In this document: positions 19,607 through 28,610 of the stretch, piece by piece
Layout of the letters: each line of letters starts with the position of its first letter
Numbering within the stretch: position 1 is the stretch's first letter
Assembly (NCBI RefSeq): GCF_900091465.1
Contig: NZ_FMHV01000002.1
Location: 1,488,001-1,552,000, forward strand
Length of the DNA: 64,000 nt
Direction: 5' to 3'
Source: Micromonospora rhizosphaerae
GTDB lineage: Bacteria > Actinomycetota > Actinomycetes > Mycobacteriales > Micromonosporaceae
Translations under genes and position numbers: made by a program
Notes under the pieces: generated by a model
Database searches by the model: none
Told to the model about the DNA's origin: nothing
The model's input: only the letters and a program-made list of their open reading frames with translations

Positions 19607-19671
19607 ACGAGACCGACCCTCCCGGGTTCGGGCCGGGAGGGTCGGTGGGAGCGTGTGGGGCGCGGCCGGGG

Positions 19672-20820
19672 TCAGCGGCTGGCGGGCTTGAGGCCCAGGG
19701 GCTTGCCGAGCAGCGACTCGCGCCGCAGGGCCAGCCGGTCGGCGACCTGGTTCAGCGCCTTCGCGGCCGGGGCCGCCGGCTCGGCCAGCACGATCGGCGT
19801 GCCGGCGTCACCGCCCTCGCGGACCCGGGTGTCCAGCGGGATCTGCCCGAGCAGCGGCACCTGCGCGCCGATCGTCCGGCTCAGTGACTCGGCGACCGTC
19901 TGGCCGCCGCCCGCGCCGAAGAGCTCCATCCGGGAGCCGTCCGGCAGCTCCAGCCAGGACATGTTCTCGATGACGCCGACCACCCGCTGGTGGGTCTGCA
20001 GCGCGATCGCGCCGGCCCGCTCGGCGACCTCGGCGGCCGCGGCCTGCGGCGTGGTCACCACGAGGATCTCGGAGTTCGGCAGCAGCTGGGCCAGCGAGAT
20101 GGCCACGTCGCCGGTGCCCGGGGGCAGGTCCAGCAGGAGCACGTCCAGGTCGCCCCAGTAGACGTCGGCGAGGAACTGCTGCAGCGCCCGGTGCAGCATC
20201 GGGCCACGCCACACCACCGCGGCGTTGCCGGCGGTGAACATGCCGATCGAGATCACCTTCACGCCGTGCGACTGCGGCGGCATGATCATGTCCTCGACCC
20301 GGGTCGGGCGGCCGTCCGCGCCGAGCATCCGCGGCACCGAGTGGCCGTAGATGTCCGCGTCGACCACGCCGACGGAGAGGCCCCGGGCGGCCAGCGCGGC
20401 GGCCAGGTTGACCGTGACGCTCGACTTGCCGACGCCGCCCTTGCCGCTGGCCACCGCGTACACCCGGGTACGGGAGCCGGGCTGGGCGAACGGGATGACC
20501 GGCTCGGCGGTGGCACCGCCACCGCGCAGCTTCGACTGGAGCTCCTGGCGCTGCTCCGGGCTCATCACGCCGAACTCGATCTCGACACCCGTCACGCCGG
20601 GCACCGCGCCCACGGCGGCGGTGATGTCGGTGCGCAGCTTGTCCTTCAGCGGGCAGCCGGCCACGGTGAGCAGCAGCTCGACCCGGACGACGCCGTCGTC
20701 GCCGACCACGGCGGAACGGACCATGCCGAGCTCGGTGATCGGCCGACGGATCTCCGGGTCGTTGACGGTGGCCAGGGCGGCCTGGATCGCGTCGGAGACG
20801 GTGCTGACGGGTGCTGACAT
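19672..20820 (-). CDS. mrp: Mrp/ApbC-type iron-sulfur cluster carrier ATPase
   Basis: This 382-residue protein has an N-terminal DUF59/MIP18-like domain (residues 8-85, with GCPLKDKL), a deviant Walker A SGKGGVGKSSVTVNLA near residue 125, and VVDADIYGHSVPRMLG, LDLPPGTGD and GVIENMS as in Mrp. The Cys-x-x-Cys pair that many Mrp/Nbp35 proteins use to bind a cluster between subunits is not visible near the usual place, so direct cluster binding is unproven. Position corresponds to Rv1229c. Confidence 0.9.
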   Translation of the reverse strand: MSAPVSTVSDAIQAALATVNDPEIRRPITELGMVRSAVVGDDGVVRVELLLTVAGCPLKDKLRTDITAAVGAVPGVTGVEIEFGVMSPEQRQELQSKLRGGGATAEPVIPFAQPGSRTRVYAVASGKGGVGKSSVTVNLAAALAARGLSVGVVDADIYGHSVPRMLGADGRPTRVEDMIMPPQSHGVKVISIGMFTAGNAAVVWRGPMLHRALQQFLADVYWGDLDVLLLDLPPGTGDVAISLAQLLPNSEILVVTTPQAAAAEVAERAGAIALQTHQRVVGVIENMSWLELPDGSRMELFGAGGGQTVAESLSRTIGAQVPLLGQIPLDTRVREGGDAGTPIVLAEPAAPAAKALNQVADRLALRRESLLGKPLGLKPASR

Positions 20821-20949
20821 GCCCGCAATGCTACGTCGGTGGTCATCGGCGGCCGCCGCTGGCGGGTCCGGTGTGAGCGAATCGATGACGCCGCCGGCCC
20901 GCCGTCGAGGGATGGACAGGATACGCCACGAAGTGGGACGATCGACGCG

Positions 20950-20986
20950 AACGCCGCCCGCCTGGCCCCTTGAGGCGAGCGGCGTT
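20950..20986 (-). terminator. Terminator downstream of the CBS/DUF1003 operon
   Basis: A 14-bp stem with one mismatch (AACGCCGCCCGCCT at 20950-20963 against 20973-20986) with a nine-base loop lies just past the DUF1003 stop and before the mrp promoter region. Confidence 0.65.
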
Positions 20987-21007
20987 CAGACGTTCCGGCC
21001 CGCGGAC

Positions 21008-21616
21008 TCAGCCCTCCGGACGGCGGTCCCCGGCCAGGTCCCCGTCCAGGTCGTCCCGCGGCTCGTCCAGCGGCTCGCCACCGCCGGAGCGCTGGGCTGC
21101 CTTCTCCCGCTGCCGGCGCTCCAACTTCTGCCGGCGCTGGGCGGCCTCGTCCAGCTCCTCGGCCAGCCGGGTCAGCTCGGAACGGACGAAGTCCCGGGTG
21201 GCCACCTCGCCCATCGCGATCCGCAGCGCGGCGATCTCCCGGGCCAGGTACTCGGTGTCGGCCTTCTGCGCCGTCGCCCGCCGCCGGTCCTCCTCGAACG
21301 CCAGCCGGTCCCGATCCGCCTGACGGTTCTGCGCGAGCAGGATCAGCGGCGCCGCGTAGGAGGCCTGGAGGGAGAGCACCAGGGTCAGGAACGTGAAGGT
21401 GTACGGGTCGAATTGCAGCTGGGCCGGGGCGAGGGTGTTCCAGACGAACCAGGCCGTGATCACCACGGTCATGTAGACGATGAAGTTCGCCGTCCCCATG
21501 CCCCGGGCGATCCCCTCGGACCACCGGCCGAACGCCTCCGGGTCGAACCGGGGCAGCTTGACGCCCCCAGGCTCGCGCGGCTGGTCCAGCCGCTCGGCCC
21601 GTCGCTGGTCAGCCAT
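21008..21616 (-). CDS. DUF1003 membrane protein
   Basis: This 202-residue protein has two transmembrane helices in a DUF1003 core (FIVYMTVVITAWFVWNTL, then LTLVLSLQASYAAPLILLAQNRQADRDR), followed by a charged coiled coil (residues 115-175) and an acidic tail. The upstream CBS/MgtE_N gene overlaps its start by 8 bp. The pairing of the two proteins is conserved in actinobacteria (Rv1231c/Rv1232c) and suggests a joint role, perhaps in magnesium handling, but this is inference. Confidence 0.85.
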   Translation of the reverse strand: MADQRRAERLDQPREPGGVKLPRFDPEAFGRWSEGIARGMGTANFIVYMTVVITAWFVWNTLAPAQLQFDPYTFTFLTLVLSLQASYAAPLILLAQNRQADRDRLAFEEDRRRATAQKADTEYLAREIAALRIAMGEVATRDFVRSELTRLAEELDEAAQRRQKLERRQREKAAQRSGGGEPLDEPRDDLDGDLAGDRRPEG

Positions 21617-22901
21617 CGGCGCCACCCACCGCCTCGTCGGCGGGGCCCGGGGAAGGTACGGCGTCCCGCTCCCGCCAGTCACGGGGCAGCGAATGGTCCA
21701 GCACGTCGTCCACGGTGACCGCGCCGACCAGTCGGTTGGTCCGATCCACCACCGGCATGGCGACCAGGTCGTAGGTGGCCATCCGACGGGTGATCTCCGG
21801 CAGCGGGGTGGTCGGCCGCAGCGGATCGATGTCGTTCACCACCACCCCGCCGAGCAGGTCGGCCGGGGGCTCGCGGAGCAGCCGCTGAAAATGGACCATC
21901 CCCAGGTAGCGGCCGGTCGGGGTGGTCATCGGCGCGCGGGTCACGAAGACCTGCGCGGCCACGGCGGGGGAGAGCTGCGGCTCCCGGATCCTTGCGAGGG
22001 CCTCGGCCACGGTGGCGTCCGGGGGCAGGATCACCGGTTCGGAGGTCATCACGCTGCCGGCCGTGCCGGAGGCATACCGCAGCAGTTGGCGTACCGGGTT
22101 GGCCTCGTCCGGCTCCATCAGGTCGAGCAGCACGTCCTGCTCCGGCGGGGGCAGCTCGTTGAGCAGGTCGGCGGCGTCGTCCGGGTCCATCTCCTCCAGC
22201 ACGTCGGCGGCGCGTTCCCGGTCCAGCGCGGCGAGGATCTCCACCTGGTCGTGCTCGGGCAGCTCGCTGAGCACGTCGGCCAGCCGCTCGTCGTCCAGCG
22301 CCGCCGCCACCTCGTTGCGCCGCGCGTCGGGCAGGTCCTGCAGCGCGTTGGCCAGGTCGGCCGGGCGCATCTCCTCGAGCACCGCGAGCAGGTTGGCCGT
22401 ACCCCGCTTGTCGCTGATGCCGCTCAGCCCCCGGACCCGGTCCCACTCGACCTGCTGCAGGTGGCCGCGGCGGGTGAGCCGACCGGTCTGCTCGCGGACG
22501 GCGACCCGGGTCAGCGACCACTCGCCGCTGCGGCTGCGCTCCATCGCCACGTCGACGACCATGCCTGGCCAGCCGTCCGGCTCCACCTGCACCCGCCGGT
22601 CCAGCAGCTCCTGGAGCACCAGCACCTCGTTCGGGCGCTTCTCGAAGCGGCGCAGGTTGAGGGTGCCGGTGCCGAGCACGACGGCGTCGGCGTCGATTGA
22701 GGTGATCCGGTTGATGGAGAGGAAGATCCGTCGCCGCATCGGCATCTCGGCGACCAGGCCCACCACCTCGGGCGGGCGCTGGGCCGGCCGGATCCGGGCC
22801 ACCGCGTCACGAACCCGGCCCACCTGGTCGCCGTTGGGGTCGAAGACGGCGACTCCGGCGAGCCGGGCGATGTAGACCCGGTTCGGCGTACTCACGGGCA
22901 C
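21609..22901 (-). CDS. Magnesium-sensor-like protein with MgtE_N and CBS domains
   Basis: The 430-residue protein has a PRC-barrel-like N-terminus (VYIARLAGVAVFDPNGDQVGRVRDAV), a central MgtE_N superhelix of repeated acidic helices (residues 165-265, for example DERLADVLSELPEHDQVEILAALD), then a CBS pair (about 275-400, SVMTSEPVILPPDATVAEALARI and DLVAMPVVDRTNRLVGAVTVDDVLD). It lacks the MgtE transmembrane domain, so it is soluble and probably regulatory. It is the first gene of the operon; GTG start at 22901 or 22895. Confidence 0.87.
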   Translation of the reverse strand: MPVSTPNRVYIARLAGVAVFDPNGDQVGRVRDAVARIRPAQRPPEVVGLVAEMPMRRRIFLSINRITSIDADAVVLGTGTLNLRRFEKRPNEVLVLQELLDRRVQVEPDGWPGMVVDVAMERSRSGEWSLTRVAVREQTGRLTRRGHLQQVEWDRVRGLSGISDKRGTANLLAVLEEMRPADLANALQDLPDARRNEVAAALDDERLADVLSELPEHDQVEILAALDRERAADVLEEMDPDDAADLLNELPPPEQDVLLDLMEPDEANPVRQLLRYASGTAGSVMTSEPVILPPDATVAEALARIREPQLSPAVAAQVFVTRAPMTTPTGRYLGMVHFQRLLREPPADLLGGVVVNDIDPLRPTTPLPEITRRMATYDLVAMPVVDRTNRLVGAVTVDDVLDHSLPRDWRERDAVPSPGPADEAVGGADG

Positions 22902-22928
22902 CAGCCTAAAGGCCTAGTGTTTATCAAC

Positions 22929-23798
22929 ATGTCGACCTTGGCCTACGAGATCGTGGACGTCTTCACCGACCGCCCGTTCGCCGGCAATCCGCTGGCCGTG
23001 GTGTTCGGCGCCGAAGGGCTGGCCACCGAGCAGATGCAGGCGCTCGCCCTTGAATTCAACCTGTCCGAGACGGTGTTCGTGCTGCCGCCCACGCAGGTCG
23101 GTGCGACGTACCGGGCGCGGATCTTCACCCCGGTCGAGGAGCTGCCGTTCGCCGGCCATCCGAGCGTCGGGGCCGCCGTCACCGCGAGCCGACGCGGGAT
23201 GTTCGGCGTGGGCAGCGTCACCCAGGAGTGCGGCGCCGGGGTGCTCCCGGTCGAGATCACCGCCACGGGCGCGACGCTGACCGGCGGCGCCCCCACCCTC
23301 GGCCCCGAGTTGGACCCGGAGCCGCTGCTGGAAATGGCCGGCCTCACCGTCGCGGACCACGCCGGCCCGCCGCCGCGGGTCGCCGGCTGCGGCCTGGAGT
23401 TCCCCTACCTTCCGGTACGCCCCGACGCGGTGGCCCGCGCGCGGGTCAACCCGGCGGCTGCGGAGCGGTACGGCGTGGAGCACGTCAGCGTTTTCTCCTG
23501 GGACGCCGACACGCAAACCGCGCACGCCCGGGTCTTCGTACCGGGGCTCGGTGTACCTGAGGACCCGGCGACCGGCTCCGCCGCCCTCGGGCTCGGGGTA
23601 TGGCTGGTCGCCAGCGGGCTGCTGCCCGGCGAGGGCCGCTCGGCGTACGCGGTCCGTCAGGGCGTCGAGATCAACCGCCCGTCCTCGCTGGCCTGCACGG
23701 TCACGGCGGCGGGTGGGGTGGCCGTGGGCGCGACCGTCGCCGGGCAGGTGATGCCGGTGGCCCGCGGCGAGATCGCCGTCCCACCCTTCGTCGGCTGA
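22929..23798 (+). CDS. PhzF-family isomerase/epimerase-like protein
   Basis: This 289-residue protein has two DAP-epimerase-like domains with YEIVDVFTDRPFAGNPLAVV at the start, ETVFVLPP with the catalytic Glu near residue 45, and a second-domain GVPEDPATGSAALGLG. These are diagnostic of PhzF. No other phenazine genes are present, so this is one of the many stand-alone PhzF proteins of unknown substrate. ATG 22929 is preferred; GTG 22917 is possible. Confidence 0.85.
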   Translation: MSTLAYEIVDVFTDRPFAGNPLAVVFGAEGLATEQMQALALEFNLSETVFVLPPTQVGATYRARIFTPVEELPFAGHPSVGAAVTASRRGMFGVGSVTQECGAGVLPVEITATGATLTGGAPTLGPELDPEPLLEMAGLTVADHAGPPPRVAGCGLEFPYLPVRPDAVARARVNPAAAERYGVEHVSVFSWDADTQTAHARVFVPGLGVPEDPATGSAALGLGVWLVASGLLPGEGRSAYAVRQGVEINRPSSLACTVTAAGGVAVGATVAGQVMPVARGEIAVPPFVG

Positions 23799-23809
23799 GG
23801 TGGAAGGAA

Positions 23810-23846
23810 GGGCCCCCTTTAACGCCTCCGGTAGCGCTGGGGGCCC
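23810..23846 (+). terminator. Hairpin after phzF-like gene
   Basis: An 8-bp GC stem GGGCCCCC (23810-23817) pairs with 23839-23846; the left arm runs into a short T run. The left-arm context, GGAAGGGCCCCCTTT, resembles the terminator at 44908, which suggests a recurring terminator sequence type. Confidence 0.5.
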
Positions 23847-23897
23847 CTGTTGACAGCCGGTCGGCACTGGTCGGCAGGAATGCGGGAGGATGCCGGG

Positions 23898-24413
23898 GTG
23901 AGCGACGAGGTGGACGAGCGGATCACCCCGCCCCTCGTGGAGGAGGCGGTGAAGAAGGCGGCCGTCGCCTGGGTGGCGGTGGCCGGCGGGCCGGCGTACG
24001 CGTTGTGGTGTCTGCCGCTGGAGGGAGCGCTGCTCGTGGTCACCGGCCCGGGCGAGCAGTCGGCGCCCGGGCTGGCGGACGCCACCGAGGCGCAGGTCAC
24101 CCTCCGGGGCGACCACGGCGGACGGATCGTCACCTGGCAGGCCCGGGTGACGCGGCTGACCCCCGGCACCGAGGAGTGGAACGCTACCGCGCCGCTGGTC
24201 GCGGCGAAGCGGCTCAACGCCCCCGGGCCGAGCGCTGACCTGATCGAACGGTGGGCGGCCGAGGGCTGCGCGCTGAACCGGCTGGAACCGGCGGGGACCC
24301 CGGTGTCCGGCTCCGACCTGCCGGCGGACTCGCTGGCGGAGGTTCCCCGGGACGCGCCCGTGGTGCGCGCCACCCGCAAGCCGTTTCGGCTGCACAAGGT
24401 CCGCCGCCGCTGA
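23898..24413 (+). CDS. Hypothetical protein, about 171 residues
   Basis: I do not recognise a named family. GTG 23898 is chosen because GGGAGGA lies 8 bases upstream; an in-frame start at 23850 would add 16 atypical residues. The protein is soluble and beta-rich: VAWVAVAGGPAYALWCLPLEGALLVVTGPGEQ, then a second strand pair HGGRIVTWQARVTRLTPGTEEW. This could be a small pyridoxamine-oxidase-like barrel. The basic C-terminus (RKPFRLHKVRRR) is notable. It ends 10 bp from the convergent HAD gene. Confidence 0.7.
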   Translation: MSDEVDERITPPLVEEAVKKAAVAWVAVAGGPAYALWCLPLEGALLVVTGPGEQSAPGLADATEAQVTLRGDHGGRIVTWQARVTRLTPGTEEWNATAPLVAAKRLNAPGPSADLIERWAAEGCALNRLEPAGTPVSGSDLPADSLAEVPRDAPVVRATRKPFRLHKVRRR

Positions 24414-24423
24414 CCCGGGTGGC

Positions 24424-25125
24424 TCACGGGGCGGGGCAGTCGACCGGCTCGACCAGCTCCAGTACCTCGGTCAGTGAACTCAACACCGGCCCCGCCCAGG
24501 CCGGCTCGGCGTTGAAGACCATGTGCTCGGCCAGGTCCGGGGCGGCCAGCCGCACCGCGGTCATCCCGGCCCGTGCCGCGCCGGTGAGTTCCTGGCTGCC
24601 GCCGTCACCGACGTAGAGGCAGTCGGCCGGGACCAGGCCGAGCCGTTGGCACGCGGTCAGGTAGAGCGCGGGATCCGGCTTGCAGCGTCCCACCTGCACC
24701 GAGAAGACCCGTACGTCGAGCAGCGGGGCGACCGCCAACTGCGGCAGGAAGGCCGGCAGTTCGTGGGTGCAGTCGCTGATCAGCCCGGTCCGTACGTTCC
24801 GCTGGCGCAGCGCCGACAGGACCGGCACCGCCTCGGCCCGCAGCCGGGTGTCGGCCCGTACGGCCCGGTGCCGGGCGGCGACGGCGGCCCGCATCGCCGC
24901 GTCCGACGGGTTTACGCCGGCCTGGGCGCAGACCCACCGGAGGGTCGCCTCGGCGTCGCCGAGCAGCCCGGTGGCCCGCTGGTAGTAGGTGCGGTCGAGC
25001 ACCTCCACCAGGGTCTCGCTCGGGCAGCCCAGCAGCTCCGCGGTGGAGCGGTGGCCCGAGCCGCGCTGAACGGAACGGGTCAGCGTGCCGAAGAAGTCGA
25101 ACAGCACCGCCTGGAACGTGGGCAT
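24424..25125 (-). CDS. HAD-family hydrolase
   Basis: This 233-residue protein has HAD motif I AVLFDFFGTLT at the N-terminus, motif II LISDCTH near residue 115, the motif III Lys in GRCKPDPALY, and motif IV YVGDGGSQELTGA. The first-motif second acidic residue is replaced by Phe-Gly-Thr, as in the haloacid dehalogenase/phosphatase branch without strict Asp+2 (DFFGT). It is a phosphatase or dehalogenase of unknown substrate. The same frame stays open far upstream, antisense to the next genes, which is only a GC-bias artefact. Confidence 0.85.
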   Translation of the reverse strand: MPTFQAVLFDFFGTLTRSVQRGSGHRSTAELLGCPSETLVEVLDRTYYQRATGLLGDAEATLRWVCAQAGVNPSDAAMRAAVAARHRAVRADTRLRAEAVPVLSALRQRNVRTGLISDCTHELPAFLPQLAVAPLLDVRVFSVQVGRCKPDPALYLTACQRLGLVPADCLYVGDGGSQELTGAARAGMTAVRLAAPDLAEHMVFNAEPAWAGPVLSSLTEVLELVEPVDCPAP

Positions 25126-25230
25126 GGGGGAGCGCCTCCGGGCGTCGAGGGGGTCGCCGGCGGGGACGCGCTGATGGTAACGGAGCACTGACGATCCGTG
25201 CTGACCCGTCTCGTGTGAGGATTGCTCTCC

Positions 25231-26187
25231 GTGTCCTCCGCTCCGCACCGCCCGCCCCTGGACCCGCTGACCGTCGGCGTGGTCGTGGTCGCCGTCGCCG
25301 CCGTCTCGTCGTCCGCCCCACTGGTCGCCTTCGCGGCCGCCCCGGCCCTGGCCATCGCCTTCTGGCGGAACCTGCTGTCGGTGGCCCTGCTCGGCCCGGT
25401 CTCGCTGGCCCGGCGGCGGGCCGAGTTCCGATCGCTGACCGTCGGCGCCGGCCGACGGGAGGGCTTCCACTGCGTACTGTCGGGGGTGGCGCTGGCCGCG
25501 CATTTCGCCACCTGGATGCCGAGCGCGCAGCTCACCTCGGTCGCCGCCGCCACCGCGCTGGGCGCCACCCAGCCCGTCTGGCAGGGGCTGATCGCCCGCT
25601 GGCAGGGGCGGCGGCTGCCGCTCGCGGTCTGGGCCGGCATCGCGGTGGCCGTGCTCGGCGCGGTGCTGGCCACCGGCGCCGACTTCGCCGTCTCCGGCCG
25701 GGCCTTCGCCGGTGACCTGCTCGCCGTCGCGGGCGGCATGTTCGCGGCCGTGTACACCGCGTTCGGCGAGCGGGCCCGGGCCACCATCAGCACCACCACC
25801 TACACCACCATCTGCTACGGCGTCTGCGCGCTGATCCTGCTGGTGGTCTGCCTGGTCGGCGGGGTACGCCTGCACGGCTACGACGGCCGCACCTGGCTGG
25901 CCATCCTCGCCCTGGTGGCCGGCGCCCAACTGCTCGGCCACTCGATGTTCAACTACGCGCTGCGGCGGATCTCCGCCACCACGGTCAGCGTGCTGATCCT
26001 GCTGGAGGCGCCCGGCGCGGCCCTGATCGGCTGGGCGTGGCTGGGCCAGCTGCCCCGCCCGCTGGCCCTGCCCGGGCTCGCGCTGCTCCTGGCCGGCGTC
26101 GCCGTGGTGGTCCTCGGCGGCGCCCGCACCGCCCGCCGCCCCGAACCGGTCCCCCTCCCCGCCGACCCCGCCCCCTTCGGCGACTGA
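25231..26187 (+). CDS. EamA-family (DMT superfamily) transporter
   Basis: This 318-residue protein has ten hydrophobic segments arranged as two EamA repeats; each repeat ends with a VWAGIAVAVLGAVL or LPGLALLLAGVAVVVLGG helix. RISATTVSVLILLEAPGAALIGW is the typical second-repeat signature. It probably exports a metabolite or amino acid. GTG 25231 is preferred, with TTG 25222 possible. The gene is divergent from the HAD hydrolase with a 105-bp spacer. Confidence 0.87.
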   Translation: MSSAPHRPPLDPLTVGVVVVAVAAVSSSAPLVAFAAAPALAIAFWRNLLSVALLGPVSLARRRAEFRSLTVGAGRREGFHCVLSGVALAAHFATWMPSAQLTSVAAATALGATQPVWQGLIARWQGRRLPLAVWAGIAVAVLGAVLATGADFAVSGRAFAGDLLAVAGGMFAAVYTAFGERARATISTTTYTTICYGVCALILLVVCLVGGVRLHGYDGRTWLAILALVAGAQLLGHSMFNYALRRISATTVSVLILLEAPGAALIGWAWLGQLPRPLALPGLALLLAGVAVVVLGGARTARRPEPVPLPADPAPFGD

Positions 26188-26195
26188 GCCGGTCG

Positions 26196-26257
26196 CGCAC
26201 TTCCCCGGAAAGTGTGGCCATTCCGCAGCCGGAGGGTCCACTTTCCGTGAAAGTGCG
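26196..26257. repeat. Imperfect inverted repeat after eamA gene
   Basis: The arms CGCACTTCCCCGGAAAGTG (from 26196) and CACTTTCCGTGAAAGTGCG (to 26257) are complementary apart from a few central mismatches, and each arm is itself nearly palindromic around a CGGAAAG core. The spacer is about 20 bases. It may terminate eamA, or serve as a mobile palindromic repeat or operator in front of the potassium transporter gene. Confidence 0.6.
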
Positions 26258-26271
26258 GAGGAGGGGGTGGG

Positions 26272-28488
26272 ATGAGGCGGCGGGGTGGAGGCGAGGACGA
26301 CGAGGCCGAGCGGGGCACCGTCGTCACGCCCTCGGCCGAGTTCCCCCCGCTCGACCCGGACGAGTTGGCCGCGCTGAGCCGGATCGGCGAACGGTGGCGC
26401 ACCCCGCGCTGCCCCGGCGGGGACGAGCTGCCCGTGGACCCGACCCTGGGCCGGAACCGGCGCCGGCCGGCCCCCACCCGCTTCGGCCGGCTCGCGCCGA
26501 TCGAGATGTTCATGGTCGAGGAGCAGGACGAGCTGGTCGCCACCGAGGCGGCCCACCAGCCCGGCTCCCGGCTCGGCCGGGGCCTCAGCCGGCTCCGTCG
26601 AGCGCTCTTCGGCCCGCCGTTGAGCAGCACCGCCGTGCTGTACGAGCGGATGCGCAAGCTGGTTGCCCTGCCGATCCTCTCCTCGGACCTGCTCAGCTCG
26701 GTGGCGTACGGGCCGGAGGCCATGCTGGCCGTCCTGCTGCTCGCCGGGACCGCGACCCTGCACCTGTCGCTGCCGCTGGGGGCCGCGCTGGTCGTCCTGA
26801 TGGTGGCGGTCGGCCTGTCGTACCGGCAGACCATCCCCGCCTACCCGCACGGCGCGGGCTCCTACATCGTGGCCAGCGACAACCTCGGCGCCGCTTCCGG
26901 GCTGATGGCGGCGGCCGGGCTGATGATGGACTACGTCCTGACCGTGGCGGTCTCGGTGGCGGCGGGGGTACACGCGGTCACCTCGGCGCTGCCCGGCCTC
27001 GCCCCGGAGACCGTGCCGCTCGGCGTGCTGGTGATCGCCGTGCTGCTCGCCGGAAACCTGCGTGGGGTACGCACCGCCGGCAACATCTTCGTCCTGCCCA
27101 CGTACGCCTTCATCGTCGCGCTCGTCGCGCTGCTGGCGGTCGGTTGGCTCCGCGCGGCTGGCCGGGGCTTCGCGCCGCTGCCCCCGCCACCGATGCCGGC
27201 CGTCGAAGGACTGAGCCTGCTGCTGGTGCTGCGCGCGTTCTCCTCCGGTGCGACGTCGATGACCGGCATTGAGGCGGTGTCGAACGCGGTGCCGGCGTTC
27301 CGGCCGCTGGAGTGGCGTAACGCCCGGACCGCCCTCGTCTGGATGGTCAGCATGCTGGTGGTGTTCTTCGCCGGCCTGGTCGGGTTGATCCACCTGTCCG
27401 GCCTGGTGCCCAGGCCCGGCGAGACCCTGCTGTCGCAGTTGGCCCGCGCCACGTTCCCGACCGGCCCGTGGTACGGGCTGATCCAGGCGGCCACCGCGCT
27501 GATCCTGCTGCTGGCCGCGAACACGGCCTTCAACGACTTTCCCCGCCTGCTCTTCTTCATGGCGCGGGACGGGCACGCACCCCGCCGGTTCCTGCACCTG
27601 GGGGACCGCCTGGCGTTCACCAACGGGCTGGTCGCGCTCGCCGTCGCGGCGGCGGTCATCTTCGTCGCCTTCCGCGGCAACACCGAAGCCCTGATCCCGC
27701 TCTTCGCGGTGGGCGTGTTCCTGGCGTTCACCCTCTCCCAGGCCGGCATGGTGGTGCACTGGTGGCGCCGGCGAAGGTCCGGCTGGCACCACCGGCTGGC
27801 GATCAACGCGATCGGCGCCGCCATGTCCGCGGTGGTCCTGCTGACCGCCGCGATCGGGAAGTTCACCGAGGGCGCCTGGGTGGTGGTCGTCGCGGTGGCC
27901 CTGCTCGTCCTGCTCTTCCGCCGGATCCACCAGCACTACGCCGCGCTGCACCGGACGCTGGCGCTGCGCCCGCCGCCGGGGGCCGGCCCCGCGCCGCCCC
28001 CGGTCGGGTCCGCGCCGGGAGCGGCGCCGACCGGGTCCGCGCCGGAGACCGCGCCCGCCGAGGTCGAGGAACTACCCCAGCAGGTACGCCACCTGGTGAT
28101 CGTGCCGGTCGCCCGGCTGAACCGGGCATCGCTGCGCGGCCTGGCGTACGCGTCCTCGCTGGGTCAGCCGACGCTCGCCGTGCACATCGCGCCGGAGGAG
28201 GAGGAAGCCGACCGGTTCCGGGAGCAGTGGGAGGCATGGGGCGACCACGTGCGGCTGGAGACGATCGTGTCGCCGTACCGGGCGGTCATCGGGCCGCTGG
28301 CGCACTACCTGGAGGCGCTGCACGCCTCCCGGACGGATCTGACGCTGACCGTGATCGTGCCGGAGGTGGTGCTGCGCCGGCTTTGGCACCGGCCGCTGCA
28401 CAGCCGGGCCGAGCAGCGGCTGCGCAAGGCCCTGCAAGCCCTGCCCGGCGTGGTGGTCACCAGCGTCCCAGTCCACCTCGCCGAGTGA
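26272..28488 (+). CDS. KimA-like potassium/APC-superfamily permease
   Basis: This 738-residue protein begins with a roughly 120-residue charged cytoplasmic extension. Twelve or so helices follow, starting at LPILSSDLLSSVAYGPEAMLAVLLLAG and containing SYRQTIPAYPHGAGSYIVASDNLG, the KimA (YdaO) K+ transporter signature. A soluble C-terminal domain (residues 600-738, LVIVPVARLNRASLRGLAYASSL) resembles a universal-stress/nucleotide-binding fold. In Bacillus, KimA is a high-affinity K+ importer inhibited by c-di-AMP through this domain. A Kup gene follows 122 bp downstream. Confidence 0.86.
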   Translation: MRRRGGGEDDEAERGTVVTPSAEFPPLDPDELAALSRIGERWRTPRCPGGDELPVDPTLGRNRRRPAPTRFGRLAPIEMFMVEEQDELVATEAAHQPGSRLGRGLSRLRRALFGPPLSSTAVLYERMRKLVALPILSSDLLSSVAYGPEAMLAVLLLAGTATLHLSLPLGAALVVLMVAVGLSYRQTIPAYPHGAGSYIVASDNLGAASGLMAAAGLMMDYVLTVAVSVAAGVHAVTSALPGLAPETVPLGVLVIAVLLAGNLRGVRTAGNIFVLPTYAFIVALVALLAVGWLRAAGRGFAPLPPPPMPAVEGLSLLLVLRAFSSGATSMTGIEAVSNAVPAFRPLEWRNARTALVWMVSMLVVFFAGLVGLIHLSGLVPRPGETLLSQLARATFPTGPWYGLIQAATALILLLAANTAFNDFPRLLFFMARDGHAPRRFLHLGDRLAFTNGLVALAVAAAVIFVAFRGNTEALIPLFAVGVFLAFTLSQAGMVVHWWRRRRSGWHHRLAINAIGAAMSAVVLLTAAIGKFTEGAWVVVVAVALLVLLFRRIHQHYAALHRTLALRPPPGAGPAPPPVGSAPGAAPTGSAPETAPAEVEELPQQVRHLVIVPVARLNRASLRGLAYASSLGQPTLAVHIAPEEEEADRFREQWEAWGDHVRLETIVSPYRAVIGPLAHYLEALHASRTDLTLTVIVPEVVLRRLWHRPLHSRAEQRLRKALQALPGVVVTSVPVHLAE

Positions 28489-28610
28489 GCGTCACAGGTA
28501 CGCCACGTATCGTCGCCATGGCGCCACCAGCCGTCGCTGGCTATGTGGGCGGTCGGCGCGCTTCGGAGATCGGGTGTACGGAGCGGCGTGCGGGTTGGTA
28601 TGCCTGTGGG

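Noticed and set aside
22929..23798. Phenazine biosynthetic cluster
   Set aside because: PhzF-family proteins are common alone; no other phz gene is present within the window.
24424..27951. A 1175-codon open frame on the minus strand
   Set aside because: Only the last 233 residues (from ATG 25125) match a HAD hydrolase. The rest is antisense to the EamA and KimA-like genes, with low-complexity Gly/Arg/Gln sequence, a known effect of high GC.
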